Of a stretch of 64,000 bases of DNA, positions 31,686 to 41,142 are shown piece by piece. The stretch's first letter is position 1. Every line of letters begins with the position of its first letter. The stretch is from Proales similis (lineage: Eukaryota > Rotifera > Eurotatoria > Ploima > Proalidae). Made by a program: the position numbers and the translations under genes. The notes below the pieces were generated by a model that was not told the DNA's origin, ran no database searches, and saw only the letters and a program-made list of their open reading frames with translations. The stretch spans positions 1,054,001 to 1,118,000 of the forward strand of contig JAGVRJ010000014.1 in the NCBI GenBank assembly GCA_019059635.1, in the 5' to 3' direction.

Positions 31686-32825
31686 TCAAGACAGTTCAAG
31701 CGGATTGGGTGAGTTGTCCAGATTGGGCGAGTTGTCCAGGTTGGGCAAATTCTCATTATTCATCGAGTTGTCTTGATCGGCCAGCGACGGCTCTTGATTC
31801 AGCTCGGGCTGCTCGTGGTCTTGATTCATCGAGTCTTCATTGGTCATGCTGATTTCGTTCTCCTGAGCGATTGACTCGTCTTGCTGCTGCTCTACGACCG
31901 ACTGACCGAGCTGCTCGTTGAGCGCCTCGCTCTCCTCGGTCAGGCTTTTCAGTTCGATCTCGACCTCTTTGGTCCTGGCCTCGATCTCTGCCTCAATCTG
32001 CTCGCGTGTCTTCTCAAGCAGCTTGCTTGTCTCCTCGTTCAGCTCCTTGGGCATGTAGTAGAGCACAGGCTGCGCGCTGGTGCGCAAAAAGTTCTTGTAG
32101 TTGTTCTGGTTGCCGCGCCAGCTTGCAAGCTCTTCGGTCAGTTGGATCTTGCGCTCGACTAGATAAATGTTGCGCATGTGACGCTGCTTCTGCTCGTGCA
32201 GGCGTTTGCGCTCTTCGATCATTTTCTTGCGCTCCTCGACCTTTTTTATCTCAATTTTCTCTTCGAGCTCCTTGCGCTGCTGGGCCTTGGCGCTCGCGCT
32301 GTGCTCTTTGTCGTCAGTCTTGAACTGCCTCAACGTGCCCAGAATTACGCCCAGCATGCGTCTGTTTCGCTCCTGGCTGCCGGAAAGCTTGTTCTGGATC
32401 TTGATCAGATCTTCCTTGCTCTTTATGGGCATGTTGGAGGAGACCACCGAAGACTGGAGGGAGCGCTTCTTGGATGGCGACTCTTCGTCCTCCTCCTCCT
32501 CCTCCTCGTCGAGGTCAAGATCGCTCTCGTCCGAGCGCTGTTCCACTCTTGACGTTGCGTTGCGTTTGTAGCCTCTAGGAGCTGCTCGATCGTGGCTTCC
32601 ACTATGGCCGCCATGGAGTCTGATCACGCGCTCGTCGCTGTTGTTCTGATGGCTGGCGCGGACAATCCTCGACGTGGGCGCGTGGCTTCTCTCTTCCATA
32701 CTGCGACTGTGTCTCGACTCTCCTGCACGTGCGTTGCCGCTCAGACGCTTAATTGACTCGTCGACGCCTTGAAGAGTGCGCCTATGACCCTCCAGCTCTT
32801 CCTGCAGTTTGTCCAGCTCGTTCAT
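31686..32825 (-). CDS. PNN: Pinin (splicing-associated nuclear protein)
   Basis: Pinin works in the nucleus with the exon junction/ASAP-PSAP machinery in alternative splicing. Intronless, 379 aa from ATG 32825. That ATG is chosen because MNELDKLQEELEGHRRTLQGVDESIKRL lines up with the N-terminal coiled coil of known pinins (short key part: LQEEL...VDESIKRL); the frame is open for 25 more codons upstream but only from a GTG. The central pinin/SDK/memA domain is clear: NRRMLGVILGTLRQFK, a long Glu/Lys/Arg helix, then FLRTSAQPVLYYMPKEL. An acidic run (EEEEEEDEE) lies before it. The C-terminus is Asn/Glu/Gln rich with NLDNSPNLDNSPN repeats and lacks the RS-rich tail of vertebrate pinin. Confidence 0.9.
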   Translation of the reverse strand: MNELDKLQEELEGHRRTLQGVDESIKRLSGNARAGESRHSRSMEERSHAPTSRIVRASHQNNSDERVIRLHGGHSGSHDRAAPRGYKRNATSRVEQRSDESDLDLDEEEEEEDEESPSKKRSLQSSVVSSNMPIKSKEDLIKIQNKLSGSQERNRRMLGVILGTLRQFKTDDKEHSASAKAQQRKELEEKIEIKKVEERKKMIEERKRLHEQKQRHMRNIYLVERKIQLTEELASWRGNQNNYKNFLRTSAQPVLYYMPKELNEETSKLLEKTREQIEAEIEARTKEVEIELKSLTEESEALNEQLGQSVVEQQQDESIAQENEISMTNEDSMNQDHEQPELNQEPSLADQDNSMNNENLPNLDNSPNLDNSPNPLELS

Positions 32826-33697
32826 TGCTGCTTCCAATATTGTTTGCCGCCTGGCGCTGCTGCTGCTACTGGTTGTCGTGGAAGAGTACCTCTTGTTCAC
32901 TCGCCGCTGCTGCTCACCAGTTTAGTCTGATTGCCTGACTTGTGCTCTGTGAACGGATTACTGTGAACAAGCAGAGTGCATGTGATGGCTTTTCACAATG
33001 CGTACACGAATGCGAGCACACCAACACAGGGCCGGGCAGAGGCGGGCATTTCTAATTCTCGCATATTTTGCATAAACTAAGGACACAGTCAACACAATTG
33101 CCCGAAATGTTCCGCCTGGACACGCTCCTCCGACAGCAATTCCAGCAGTTCTGACATGAGGCCAAGAGGCGAGTATGAACGCCAAAATAGTCTCGACCGG
33201 CAGCGCTCAGGTCAGAGACTGTCGCAGCTGACTAATGGACGGACAAGGATTTGCTCGGCATTTGTCGATCCGCTCACGCTTGTCCAAATTTAGCCATGAA
33301 CTAGCCTCGGCCTGAGGGCCACGTGTTTGGCGTCAGTTGGCTTGGCTTCGAATTGACGAGATGGCAAGCTAATCAAAACCGACTATCTTGGTCTCTTTTT
33401 GAGCGAAACGAAAAAGTCAGCAATAAAGAGACAGGGCCAAATAGACGAGAGAGAGAGAGGACACACGGCCAAGAGAACAAATAAAGAGAGAGAAAAGAAA
33501 AAAGTGAAAAATTCATTCGTCATGATCATCAAATTCATAATTTGCTCGCTGCTGGCTTTGCTTTGCGTCGGCTTAAAAACGCCAGCACAAACACGCACTC
33601 ACACACGCTCAGCTCAGTCTGGCGTGCGTTAGTGCGGCAATAGAATGACATTTACATTCCTGAACGTTGTCCAGTTGTAGAAGTTAACAAAATCGAA
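32826..33697. other. Divergent promoter region pinin/transaldolase
   Basis: 872 nt between two start codons facing away from each other. It contains a GA-rich patch (about 33447-33500) and must carry both 5' UTRs. No further gene is recognised. Confidence 0.5.
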
Positions 33698-35089
33698 ATG
33701 GCCTATTTGGACGAGTTCAAAAAGCACACGGTGATTGTGGCCGACACTGGCGACTTTGAATGTAAGACCCAGGCGTGAGCGCTCTGTACGGGCCGAAGCT
33801 AACTCGAGTTCGTCAGCCATTCGAAAGTACACTCCGACCGACGCGACAACAAATCCGTCGCTTTTGCTGGCAGCCGCTCAGCTTCCTCAGTACAAGCATC
33901 TGCTGGACGAGGCGGTGCAGTTCGCCAAGAGCCAGACAAGGTCAGTCAGAACGAAATGGATGCTTTAACAAGCGCTCATACGACTGGTGCTGGTTAGCAA
34001 TGGCGACCAGCAGCTTGAGTTGGCCATCGACAAGCTGTTTGTGCTGTTCGGCAACGAGATCCTCAAGATCATCCCGGGCCGTGTGAGCACCGAAGTAGAC
34101 GCGAGGCAAGTTTGTCGACCTGGCCTGCAGGCACCTCTTCTAACTGCAATTGAATTTCTGAAGACTCTCGTTCGACAAAGACGCCCAAGTGCAAAAAGCG
34201 CTCGCTCTCATCAAGATCTACGAGAGCCACGGAATCAGCAAGGACCGAGTGCTCATCAAGCTCTCTTCCACTTGGGAGGGCATTCAGGCAGCGCGGTTGG
34301 TTTACGTTTATCGCCAGCTGTTCTCCTCAAGTTTGAATGCGTTGCACGTTGCAGCGAGCTGGAGCAGACGCACGGCATCCACTGCAATCTGACTCTGCTC
34401 TTTTCGTTCGCCCAGGTGATCTTGGCCGTTCTCATCCTCGCCTGCTCCTTCAGGTCACATGCTCACGATGCAATCAACAGGCTGTCGCGTGCGCCGAAGC
34501 CGGCGTGACCTTGATCAGTCCGTTTGTGGGCCGCATCTTCGACTGGTTTGTCAAGAACGAGGGCAAAAAGGAGTTTGACCTTCTCGACGATCCGGGAGTG
34601 AAGAGCGTCAGTCGAATCTTCAACTACTACAAGAAGCACGGCTACAAGACCCAGGTGATGGGCGCCTCTTTTCGCAACGTGAAGCAAATCAAAGCGCTCT
34701 GCGGCTGCGACCTGCTCACCATCAGGTCAGAGACAGAGAGAGAGCTCCTTCCTTCTTTTGCTTGCTCTCGACGCACTCATTTCCAACCTCAAATTCTAGT
34801 CCCCAGCTGCTCGAGGAGCTCTCCAACTCGGACGGAAGCCCACAGGTCTACTTGAATGCTGACAAAGGTAGCTATCGACGCCGCAGCCTTTGAGAAATAG
34901 TCGTCAAAAGCATTTATTTCGAACAAAGCCCAAGAGCTCGGCGAAGAGAAGCAGTCGCTGAACGAGGCAAGATTCCGCTGGCAGCTCAACGAAGACCAAA
35001 TGGCCACCGACAAGCTGAGCGAGGGAATTCGAAAGTTTGCCGCCGACGCCATCAAGCTCGAAGGACTCGTTCGCCAGCTCCTAAACTAA
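33698..35089 (+). CDS. TALDO1: Transaldolase
   Basis: Cytosolic enzyme of the non-oxidative pentose phosphate pathway; moves a dihydroxyacetone unit from sedoheptulose-7-phosphate to glyceraldehyde-3-phosphate. Eight exons: 33698-33761, 33817-33940, 33998-34103, 34164-34295, 34355-34415, 34481-34727, 34800-34867, 34929-35089; sum 963 nt, 320 aa. Motifs: [35 protein letters not shown], the Schiff-base lysine in [13 protein letters not shown] (here VLIKLSST), [33 protein letters not shown] and [12 protein letters not shown]. Length is slightly under the usual 330-337 aa. Intron 3 begins with GC rather than GT (34104). AATAAA at 35141-35146. Confidence 0.97.
34104..34163 (+). other. GC-AG intron in transaldolase
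   Basis: The exon ends GCGAG and the intron starts GCAAGT, with acceptor CTGAAG. Only this boundary keeps the conserved VDARLSFD reading. All other junctions found in the window start with GT. Confidence 0.8.
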
Positions 35090-35188
35090 ACTGCATTCTT
35101 CATTTCACATTCAACTTCCGTTTTCTGCACTCCAATCAACAATAAAAAAAAAAAAGGCATCGAGCAACACTAGAGAGTCAACTCTTCT

Positions 35189-38113
35189 TTAACTCGAACG
35201 AGTCAGACATTCGTGTCTGGGCCCGGAGAACTCGATATTCTCTTCAAACTCTTGCCGGTGGTCATTGCCAACCAAGAGCAGAGTTCGAATGAGCAGCAAC
35301 AACGGCAAAATAAGAAACAGGAAATCGCATTGCATTTGAGTTGGCCACTGCTCGATGCTGGTGGGCACTGTGATTGCGTCCTCAATTCTCGGCTCGGTTG
35401 TTTCTAGCGATTGATTAAATTCGATCGAAACTGTGTGCCGAGAGCATTGGCCGTCGAAGCGATCGCAGTCTGTCCCTTGCGAGCAGTTGGCGCATTCAAA
35501 CAAGCAATCGGGACCCCAGAAGCCAGACGGACAGTCGAGTTGACAGACGGCGCCATGCCAGCCCGGAAAGCAGAAGCAGCCCAGTGGCTCTCTTAGACAC
35601 AGTCTGCGCCCTTGACAATCTGCGTTTGGACACGAGTGCTCACAATTTGGCCCGAACTCGCTCGCCCGTGAACATTTTCTCGCACAATCGCTGCCTGAGA
35701 AACCTGGCAAACACAGACACTGTCCACCGCCGTCGTGGTCGTCGCTGCCGCTAAGTATGCCACGTCCATGGCAAACCTGAGGGCTCCAAGGCCAATGGCC
35801 AACTCTGAACGCTTCGCTATTCGAGTAGAACGTGGTGTAGAGGTTCAAGAATTGGTCGAGAGGGCGAGCCAGTTTGAGACTTGTCCCACAGCTCAGATTA
35901 GAGCCGAGTCCAATGGTTGACCAGCGGCACCAAGACTCATTCGAAAATTGACTTGAACTCAACGAGTCAGTCGGCGCTGTTCTTATTAAATTGACGCCGT
36001 TCGAGTTCAACTCAAATCTGAACTGCTCTTGGTCGGTGGTGATCAACGCGAACCGGCCAAATGGCGCATAGCTCGCGTTTAAGTTCAACTCGATTCGGCT
36101 GTTCTCTCTCAGCCTTAAAACAACTTCATGGCCGCTGTCCAGACACTTGAGTGTGGCTGTGGAGAGTCGACTGGAAAACCAGAGCAGAGTGACAGATGTT
36201 TGATTTTGTTCGCGTTTGGCCGGAATCAGCAAATAAGGACTTGGCCAAGTTTGTTCGATTGGACGGCTGCTGCCTGGAACGGCGGACGAGGGAAGAAAAG
36301 CGAAGCCTTGAGAGACTCTTGTGTGGTGGGCGGCGAGCCAGTTGGCTGGCCAAACCTCTGCTCGAACGCCGAACCGCATCAGCTCAATCGGACTCAAATC
36401 GTGAGCTCTGCTTGGCGATGACCAGTTGAGAAGAGCCAGCAGACTCTGCTTGGGCCAGTTTTCAAGGCTGAAATGAACACCGGCGTGCATCATGGACGCA
36501 CATATTTCACTCTGATTGGCATAGACAAAGGCCGACATTTGCCAAGCGAGACCTGAACGGGTGCAGTTGCTCGGGCAAGAGACCAGACAGAATGCGTGAC
36601 TGTAGAACCTTCGGCAGCGCTCAATTAAATCGGCAGCGTCGACTGCTCTTGTTTTGCAGTCGACTCGTAGCAGGCTGAACAGGGGCGTTCGCTTGCGCAG
36701 CATCAACGTGCCGCTCTTCGATTTGGTCAGAGCGAACACGTCTCGCTGCCATTGATCGACGAACTTGGCGTCGGCAACGGGCGAACAGTTCTTCCAGACC
36801 AGCGAATTGTTGATTAAGAAGCGGTCAGAGGCGCATGTGAGCTGAACCAAGTCAGCGGTGAACGCTTTGACCTCATCCTGTGCTTTGAACATTCCTCTTG
36901 CGATCTCTATGTGCGACTCGTTTGTCAGCATAAGCGAATAGCACTTGTCATAGAACGGAATGGACAAGAGCATGCGCGATCGAGTAGTTTCAAATTCAAA
37001 GCATGCGTGAGGCGATTGCAAGCTCGGGAAATCGAGTCGAGCCTGACTGACTCTTCTTTTTAACAAAACTTGAATAGTGGACAAGTTCAGGTGTGAATCG
37101 AGCCCATTCAGTCTGAGCTCTGTTGGGTTGAGAGCATTTTGCCGCCATTCGGCAACACTGAGCCACCTGGCAGTTTGATTGATTGGCTCAAAGAGCAAGA
37201 GCTGGACGTCGTTCGACTGTTTGAATGATTGGACCACTAGCTGATTGAGCTCTTTGGACCGCCTGTTGAGTGAACAGCCACTGAGTAGTCCGAATCGATC
37301 TGTTCGACAATTAGTCCAAAACCGGCTCTCGTTGGCCGACTGTCGCCGCAGAAAGAGCGAATAGTGCTCGAGAATGCTTCTGAAGCTCTGACCGGACGGC
37401 GAGAATAGATTTGAGTCAAAGGCACGACAAACGCTCTCTGCTCGCGAATAGTCCGCTTTCCAGTTGGCGTTGAACAGGCAGCACTTTTGCGATTCGCTCA
37501 CGCTCGAATTGGCAATGTTTAGAAGAGAGCGCTCACAGTCGAGCCAGTTGCCGCCCATCTCGCTTGTTCTCAGCTTGTTGCACTCGAACGAGTCCAAGCT
37601 TCGCTTTGTCCTCGTGCAAATGAACGGCAACTGAATTTGGCAAGAGCCGGCGCGAAAATGAAATGTCTCATTTTCCGACGATATTTCGTTCCCGAATATA
37701 CAACTGTGCTCGGCTGGTTGATCGTCAACATGAATCAACAAGTTGGCACTGTCCTCTTCGACTGGCTCGCCTTGGATGAACAGATTGTCGTTCACTCGGT
37801 AGCCGTCCAAGAGTAAATAAGAGCCGCGCAACTGCTCTTTCCACAGCTTGGTCACATCCAAATTGAAGGCCAAAGAGTAACCCCCGAGCTGAGTGGAGCC
37901 GCCGTATAAATTCAAGACCTCTTCTAAACAACGCGATCGCGAAACGAGTGGACACGAGCCGAGCAGGCTTAGAAGAGACTCAAATTTAAAACACCAAAGT
38001 GCCACTCTCAACTCGCCGTCTCTCTCGCATCCACTCTCGTCAATATCGAAATCGACTTGGAACGAATCGAGGCCAAGAAGTGAAACGAGCGCCAAGAAGA
38101 CAGGCAAGTTCAT
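35189..38113 (-). CDS. Type I membrane protein with C-type-lectin-like and Tie/laminin-type EGF repeats
   Basis: Not recognised as a named gene. Intronless, 974 aa. Signal peptide at 1-16 (LPVFLALVSLLGL). Residues about 20-170 look like a divergent C-type lectin domain, ending in the typical LPFICTRT. A second Cys-rich region follows (CCLFNANWKADYSRAESVCRAF), which resembles the start of another lectin fold. The middle about 450 residues have scattered cysteines and many N-glycosylation sites but no known domain. Near the C-terminus are tandem EGF-like repeats of the Tie/laminin kind (CLCLPGFSGSDC, CFCFPGWHGAVCQLDCPSGFWGPDC). One hydrophobic segment (LFLILPLLLLI) and a short acidic cytoplasmic tail follow. 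This suggests a cell-surface or shed recognition protein. Its stop lies 100 nt from the transaldolase stop, on the opposite strand. Confidence 0.6.
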   Translation of the reverse strand: MNLPVFLALVSLLGLDSFQVDFDIDESGCERDGELRVALWCFKFESLLSLLGSCPLVSRSRCLEEVLNLYGGSTQLGGYSLAFNLDVTKLWKEQLRGSYLLLDGYRVNDNLFIQGEPVEEDSANLLIHVDDQPAEHSCIFGNEISSENETFHFRAGSCQIQLPFICTRTKRSLDSFECNKLRTSEMGGNWLDCERSLLNIANSSVSESQKCCLFNANWKADYSRAESVCRAFDSNLFSPSGQSFRSILEHYSLFLRRQSANESRFWTNCRTDRFGLLSGCSLNRRSKELNQLVVQSFKQSNDVQLLLFEPINQTARWLSVAEWRQNALNPTELRLNGLDSHLNLSTIQVLLKRRVSQARLDFPSLQSPHACFEFETTRSRMLLSIPFYDKCYSLMLTNESHIEIARGMFKAQDEVKAFTADLVQLTCASDRFLINNSLVWKNCSPVADAKFVDQWQRDVFALTKSKSGTLMLRKRTPLFSLLRVDCKTRAVDAADLIERCRRFYSHAFCLVSCPSNCTRSGLAWQMSAFVYANQSEICASMMHAGVHFSLENWPKQSLLALLNWSSPSRAHDLSPIELMRFGVRAEVWPANWLAAHHTRVSQGFAFLPSSAVPGSSRPIEQTWPSPYLLIPAKREQNQTSVTLLWFSSRLSTATLKCLDSGHEVVLRLRENSRIELNLNASYAPFGRFALITTDQEQFRFELNSNGVNLIRTAPTDSLSSSQFSNESWCRWSTIGLGSNLSCGTSLKLARPLDQFLNLYTTFYSNSEAFRVGHWPWSPQVCHGRGILSGSDDHDGGGQCLCLPGFSGSDCARKCSRASEFGPNCEHSCPNADCQGRRLCLREPLGCFCFPGWHGAVCQLDCPSGFWGPDCLFECANCSQGTDCDRFDGQCSRHTVSIEFNQSLETTEPRIEDAITVPTSIEQWPTQMQCDFLFLILPLLLLIRTLLLVGNDHRQEFEENIEFSGPRHECLTRSS

Positions 38114-38380
38114 GGCTCCGATCGACTTGTTAAGAAATTTAACCGACGACCGCTAGTCGAATTGAATTCGATTAGTCGAATTTGAAAGAAATCTGCCCGA
38201 TTGTCAAGTTGGTATTGTCACGCAACGCGCTTCTTAGCCTGTTGTGGTCAGTGTGGAGGATGCAGCGCCCGAGCAGATGGAACAACGAGCAACAGGCAAA
38301 GTGTGTGGCTTGATGGGTTGCTTAGCAACAAATAAAAGAGGACAATCGCGGTCCAAATTTACAACTGTCCAGCTAGAAGA

Positions 38381-40987
38381 ATGAGGAGCCGTAAGGAGGG
38401 CAAGATTGAGCGAGACAAAGATCTCAGCCTGATCGACTGCGGCGTGAGCTGTCTCAAGGAGCTGCCTCTCAGCGTTGATCTCGTCTCCCTAAATCTTCAT
38501 TCGAATCAAATAGTCAAAATCGAAGGCCTGTCCTTCCTTCACAACCTTGTGCATCTCGACTTGTCCTCGAATCGGATCCGGCAAATCGACGGCCTCGACG
38601 GCCTCGTCTCTCTGCGCTCGCTCAATCTATCGTGCAATCAGATCACCAGCTTGGAGAATGTGTTCGGCCTACGCGAGCTGCGCCTGCTCAATCTCTCGTT
38701 CAACCAAATTGAGTCGGTGGCCGGTCTGGCCGATCTGTGGGGACCAGAGTACAAACTCGAGACTCTTCTACTCAACTCGAACTATCTGAAGCTGCTCGAA
38801 GAGCTCGTCTATTACCTGTCCGGTCTCAAGTCGCTCAGGCATCTGTCGCTGAGCGAGAACCGACTCGGCGCCTATCGCGCATTTGTGCTGGCCAACGTGA
38901 AACAGCTGTGCACACTTGACGCGCGCGATCGAGCCAACAAGCCGTCCAAGGTGACCGAGACAGTGACCGAGCCCTGGCTCGCCGAATTCGTCGACTACGA
39001 CTGGCTGCAGGAGAGTGCGCAAGAAAAGAAAAGGAGCGCAATTGAGCAAAGAAGCGCTCAACGATCGCCTTGTGCGCCGAGTGATCGACGTCCGATGCAG
39101 TCTAGAGCGCACGAGAGCCAGCCTCCGAGTCTGGAGACAGTTGAAGAGAAAATTCACGATTTAATCCGGATTCGAGAGTTGCTGAAGAAAAAGAGTAGCC
39201 AAAGCAACTCGAGACAAGAGGCCGACTCGCAGCGAAGAGAGCATTTGGCCAAGAGTCCAACCAGAACTCATCCAATAGGTATTCTCAAGTCGAATGGTAG
39301 CTCTACAGTCGGCAATAGTCACAGCAGCAGCAGCAGCAGCAACAACAACATTGACGAGAAAATCGGACAATTGAACGAATTTGTCAAAAGTCAACTGGAC
39401 GCGTACAAAAAGTCACAAGAACAGAACGAGAAGCTGATCGACGAGCTGCGTAAAGAGCTAAACGAGTGCAAAGAGGAAAAGAGAAAATTGAAGGAAGAGA
39501 GGGACGAGACGAGCGAGAGCAAAGAGGAGGAGAGGCGGGCGTGCGCGTCAACGATCGACGAGCTGAGAGAAAACGTTCGCCAGCTGCAAGAGCGCCTTGA
39601 CAAGCAGACGGCAGACGAGAGCCAGAAGGAGAGCAAGGAGGCCGAGTTGAGCAGATTGGCGAAAAAACTGCGCAAGAAGCACGCAGGCGAACTGAAGCGA
39701 ATCGAAGAGGCAAGCAACGAGCTGATGAAAGAGGCAAAGAGCAAAATAGACCGGCTCGAACTGGAATACAAAGAGCTGGAGGACGAGTTCAGGTCGGCGT
39801 TAGTTGTCGAAGCAGAGCGATACAGTCAGCTGAACGAGAGGCTGCAAACAGAAAAGGAGCTGAACGCGGCCGCCCAAATAGAGTTTGAACGCTTGCACGA
39901 GAGCGACAAGAGAAGCAAGGATCTGATCAAAGAGCTGAACGTGCTCATCAAAGAGCAAAAGTCAAGAATCGAAGTGTTGAGCAAGCAGCGTGTCGAATGC
40001 ACTCAGGACGTGAAGAGCAGAAGCGACAAGCTGAACGAGGCGGTCGCCGACTGTGTCCGCCTCAAGGCGCAAATAGACTGTCTGAAGAAGGAAAAGTCAA
40101 GTCTGGAAAAAGTGATCAAGCAGACCGCAGTGGAGAACGAGGCGCTAAAGCGTGAGCGTGAAACGTTCAATCAGCGCCTCGGCGAGCAAAAGTCATTCCT
40201 GCTGCAAGAGAACAACCGACTCGAGCTGGAGTGTCAGCAGCTGAGCTCCAAGCTCGATCAAGTCAAACAGGACAGCGAGCGGCTCGGCGACGAAGCCAAG
40301 ATTAAGAGCAAGATAATCGACGACCAAAACGAGACAATAAAGAAGCTCAAAGAGGCGGTGCTCGAGCGCGACGAGATCATAAAGAAGAACCGCGAGGAGA
40401 GCCTGAAGACGCAAAAGAGCTTGGAGAAGCAGCTCAACGACGAGATGGACTTGGCCAACGAGCTTGAGCTCAAGCTTGAGCGTTCGAACAGCAAACGAGA
40501 CGAAATGTTGGCCGAGCTGGAGGCCAGTCGCAGCGAACGCGATCGCATCAAGTCGGCGTACGAAGAGCTGGCCGACAAGTGGAAGCAAAAGTCAGAGCTG
40601 ATCAACAGCCTGGAGAGCAAGGTGAGAGCCATGAAACAAGACTACGAGCGTCGAATAGAATCGATCGAGGCCGAGAAGCTCACTCTGGCCGAGCGCAATC
40701 AAGAGCTCACCGAGAGGCTGAGAAAGCTCGACGACGAGTTTAGAGTACAGTACGACGTGGAGAAGAGAGAGAGCTTGCGGCAGATCGACCGAGTCAAATG
40801 CGAGTACGAGGCCAAACTGGCCGAGGCCAACGAACGAGTAAAATGCGTCGAGGACGAGATGCGGCAGCTGCTGATCGAGGCCAGCAATAAGAAGCGTCTC
40901 TACGAAGAGAAGATCAAATCGCTCTCCCAAATGTTCAATCGATTGCAAGCGGACCTCAACAGAAGCGACGAGCAAGCCACTTTATAA
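38381..40987 (+). CDS. LRRCC1: Leucine-rich repeat and coiled-coil centrosomal protein
   Basis: Centriole/centrosome protein needed for spindle organisation and cilium formation in vertebrates. Intronless, 868 aa (human protein about 1030). Residues 15-190 are SDS22-type leucine-rich repeats (LVSLNLHSNQIVKIEGL, LVHLDLSSNRIRQIDGL, LRSLNLSCNQITSLENV). About 200-330 is a low-complexity linker. From about 330 to the end is continuous coiled coil. Specific matches to LRRCC1 in the coil are LELEYKELEDEFRSALVVEAERY, IKELNVLIKEQKSRIEVLSKQ and KIIDDQNETIKKLKEAV (short parts: DEFRSALVVEA, KIIDDQNETI). The ATG at 38381 is the first in frame. AATAAA at 41046-41051. Its 3' end faces RSPH1. Confidence 0.9.
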   Translation: MRSRKEGKIERDKDLSLIDCGVSCLKELPLSVDLVSLNLHSNQIVKIEGLSFLHNLVHLDLSSNRIRQIDGLDGLVSLRSLNLSCNQITSLENVFGLRELRLLNLSFNQIESVAGLADLWGPEYKLETLLLNSNYLKLLEELVYYLSGLKSLRHLSLSENRLGAYRAFVLANVKQLCTLDARDRANKPSKVTETVTEPWLAEFVDYDWLQESAQEKKRSAIEQRSAQRSPCAPSDRRPMQSRAHESQPPSLETVEEKIHDLIRIRELLKKKSSQSNSRQEADSQRREHLAKSPTRTHPIGILKSNGSSTVGNSHSSSSSSNNNIDEKIGQLNEFVKSQLDAYKKSQEQNEKLIDELRKELNECKEEKRKLKEERDETSESKEEERRACASTIDELRENVRQLQERLDKQTADESQKESKEAELSRLAKKLRKKHAGELKRIEEASNELMKEAKSKIDRLELEYKELEDEFRSALVVEAERYSQLNERLQTEKELNAAAQIEFERLHESDKRSKDLIKELNVLIKEQKSRIEVLSKQRVECTQDVKSRSDKLNEAVADCVRLKAQIDCLKKEKSSLEKVIKQTAVENEALKRERETFNQRLGEQKSFLLQENNRLELECQQLSSKLDQVKQDSERLGDEAKIKSKIIDDQNETIKKLKEAVLERDEIIKKNREESLKTQKSLEKQLNDEMDLANELELKLERSNSKRDEMLAELEASRSERDRIKSAYEELADKWKQKSELINSLESKVRAMKQDYERRIESIEAEKLTLAERNQELTERLRKLDDEFRVQYDVEKRESLRQIDRVKCEYEAKLAEANERVKCVEDEMRQLLIEASNKKRLYEEKIKSLSQMFNRLQADLNRSDEQATL

Positions 40988-41142
40988 GAATATTTTCCGT
41001 TTATTTTTTGCTTTTTCTCTTTCTGCCATTGCCCGGCCACCACGAAATAAACACAAACGACGCGAGCTAAGAGAATTTATTCTTGACCAAACGAGGAAAA
41101 CAAAGAGGAAATGACCAAGAGTCCTGCCTCGTTGCTCGGGTC

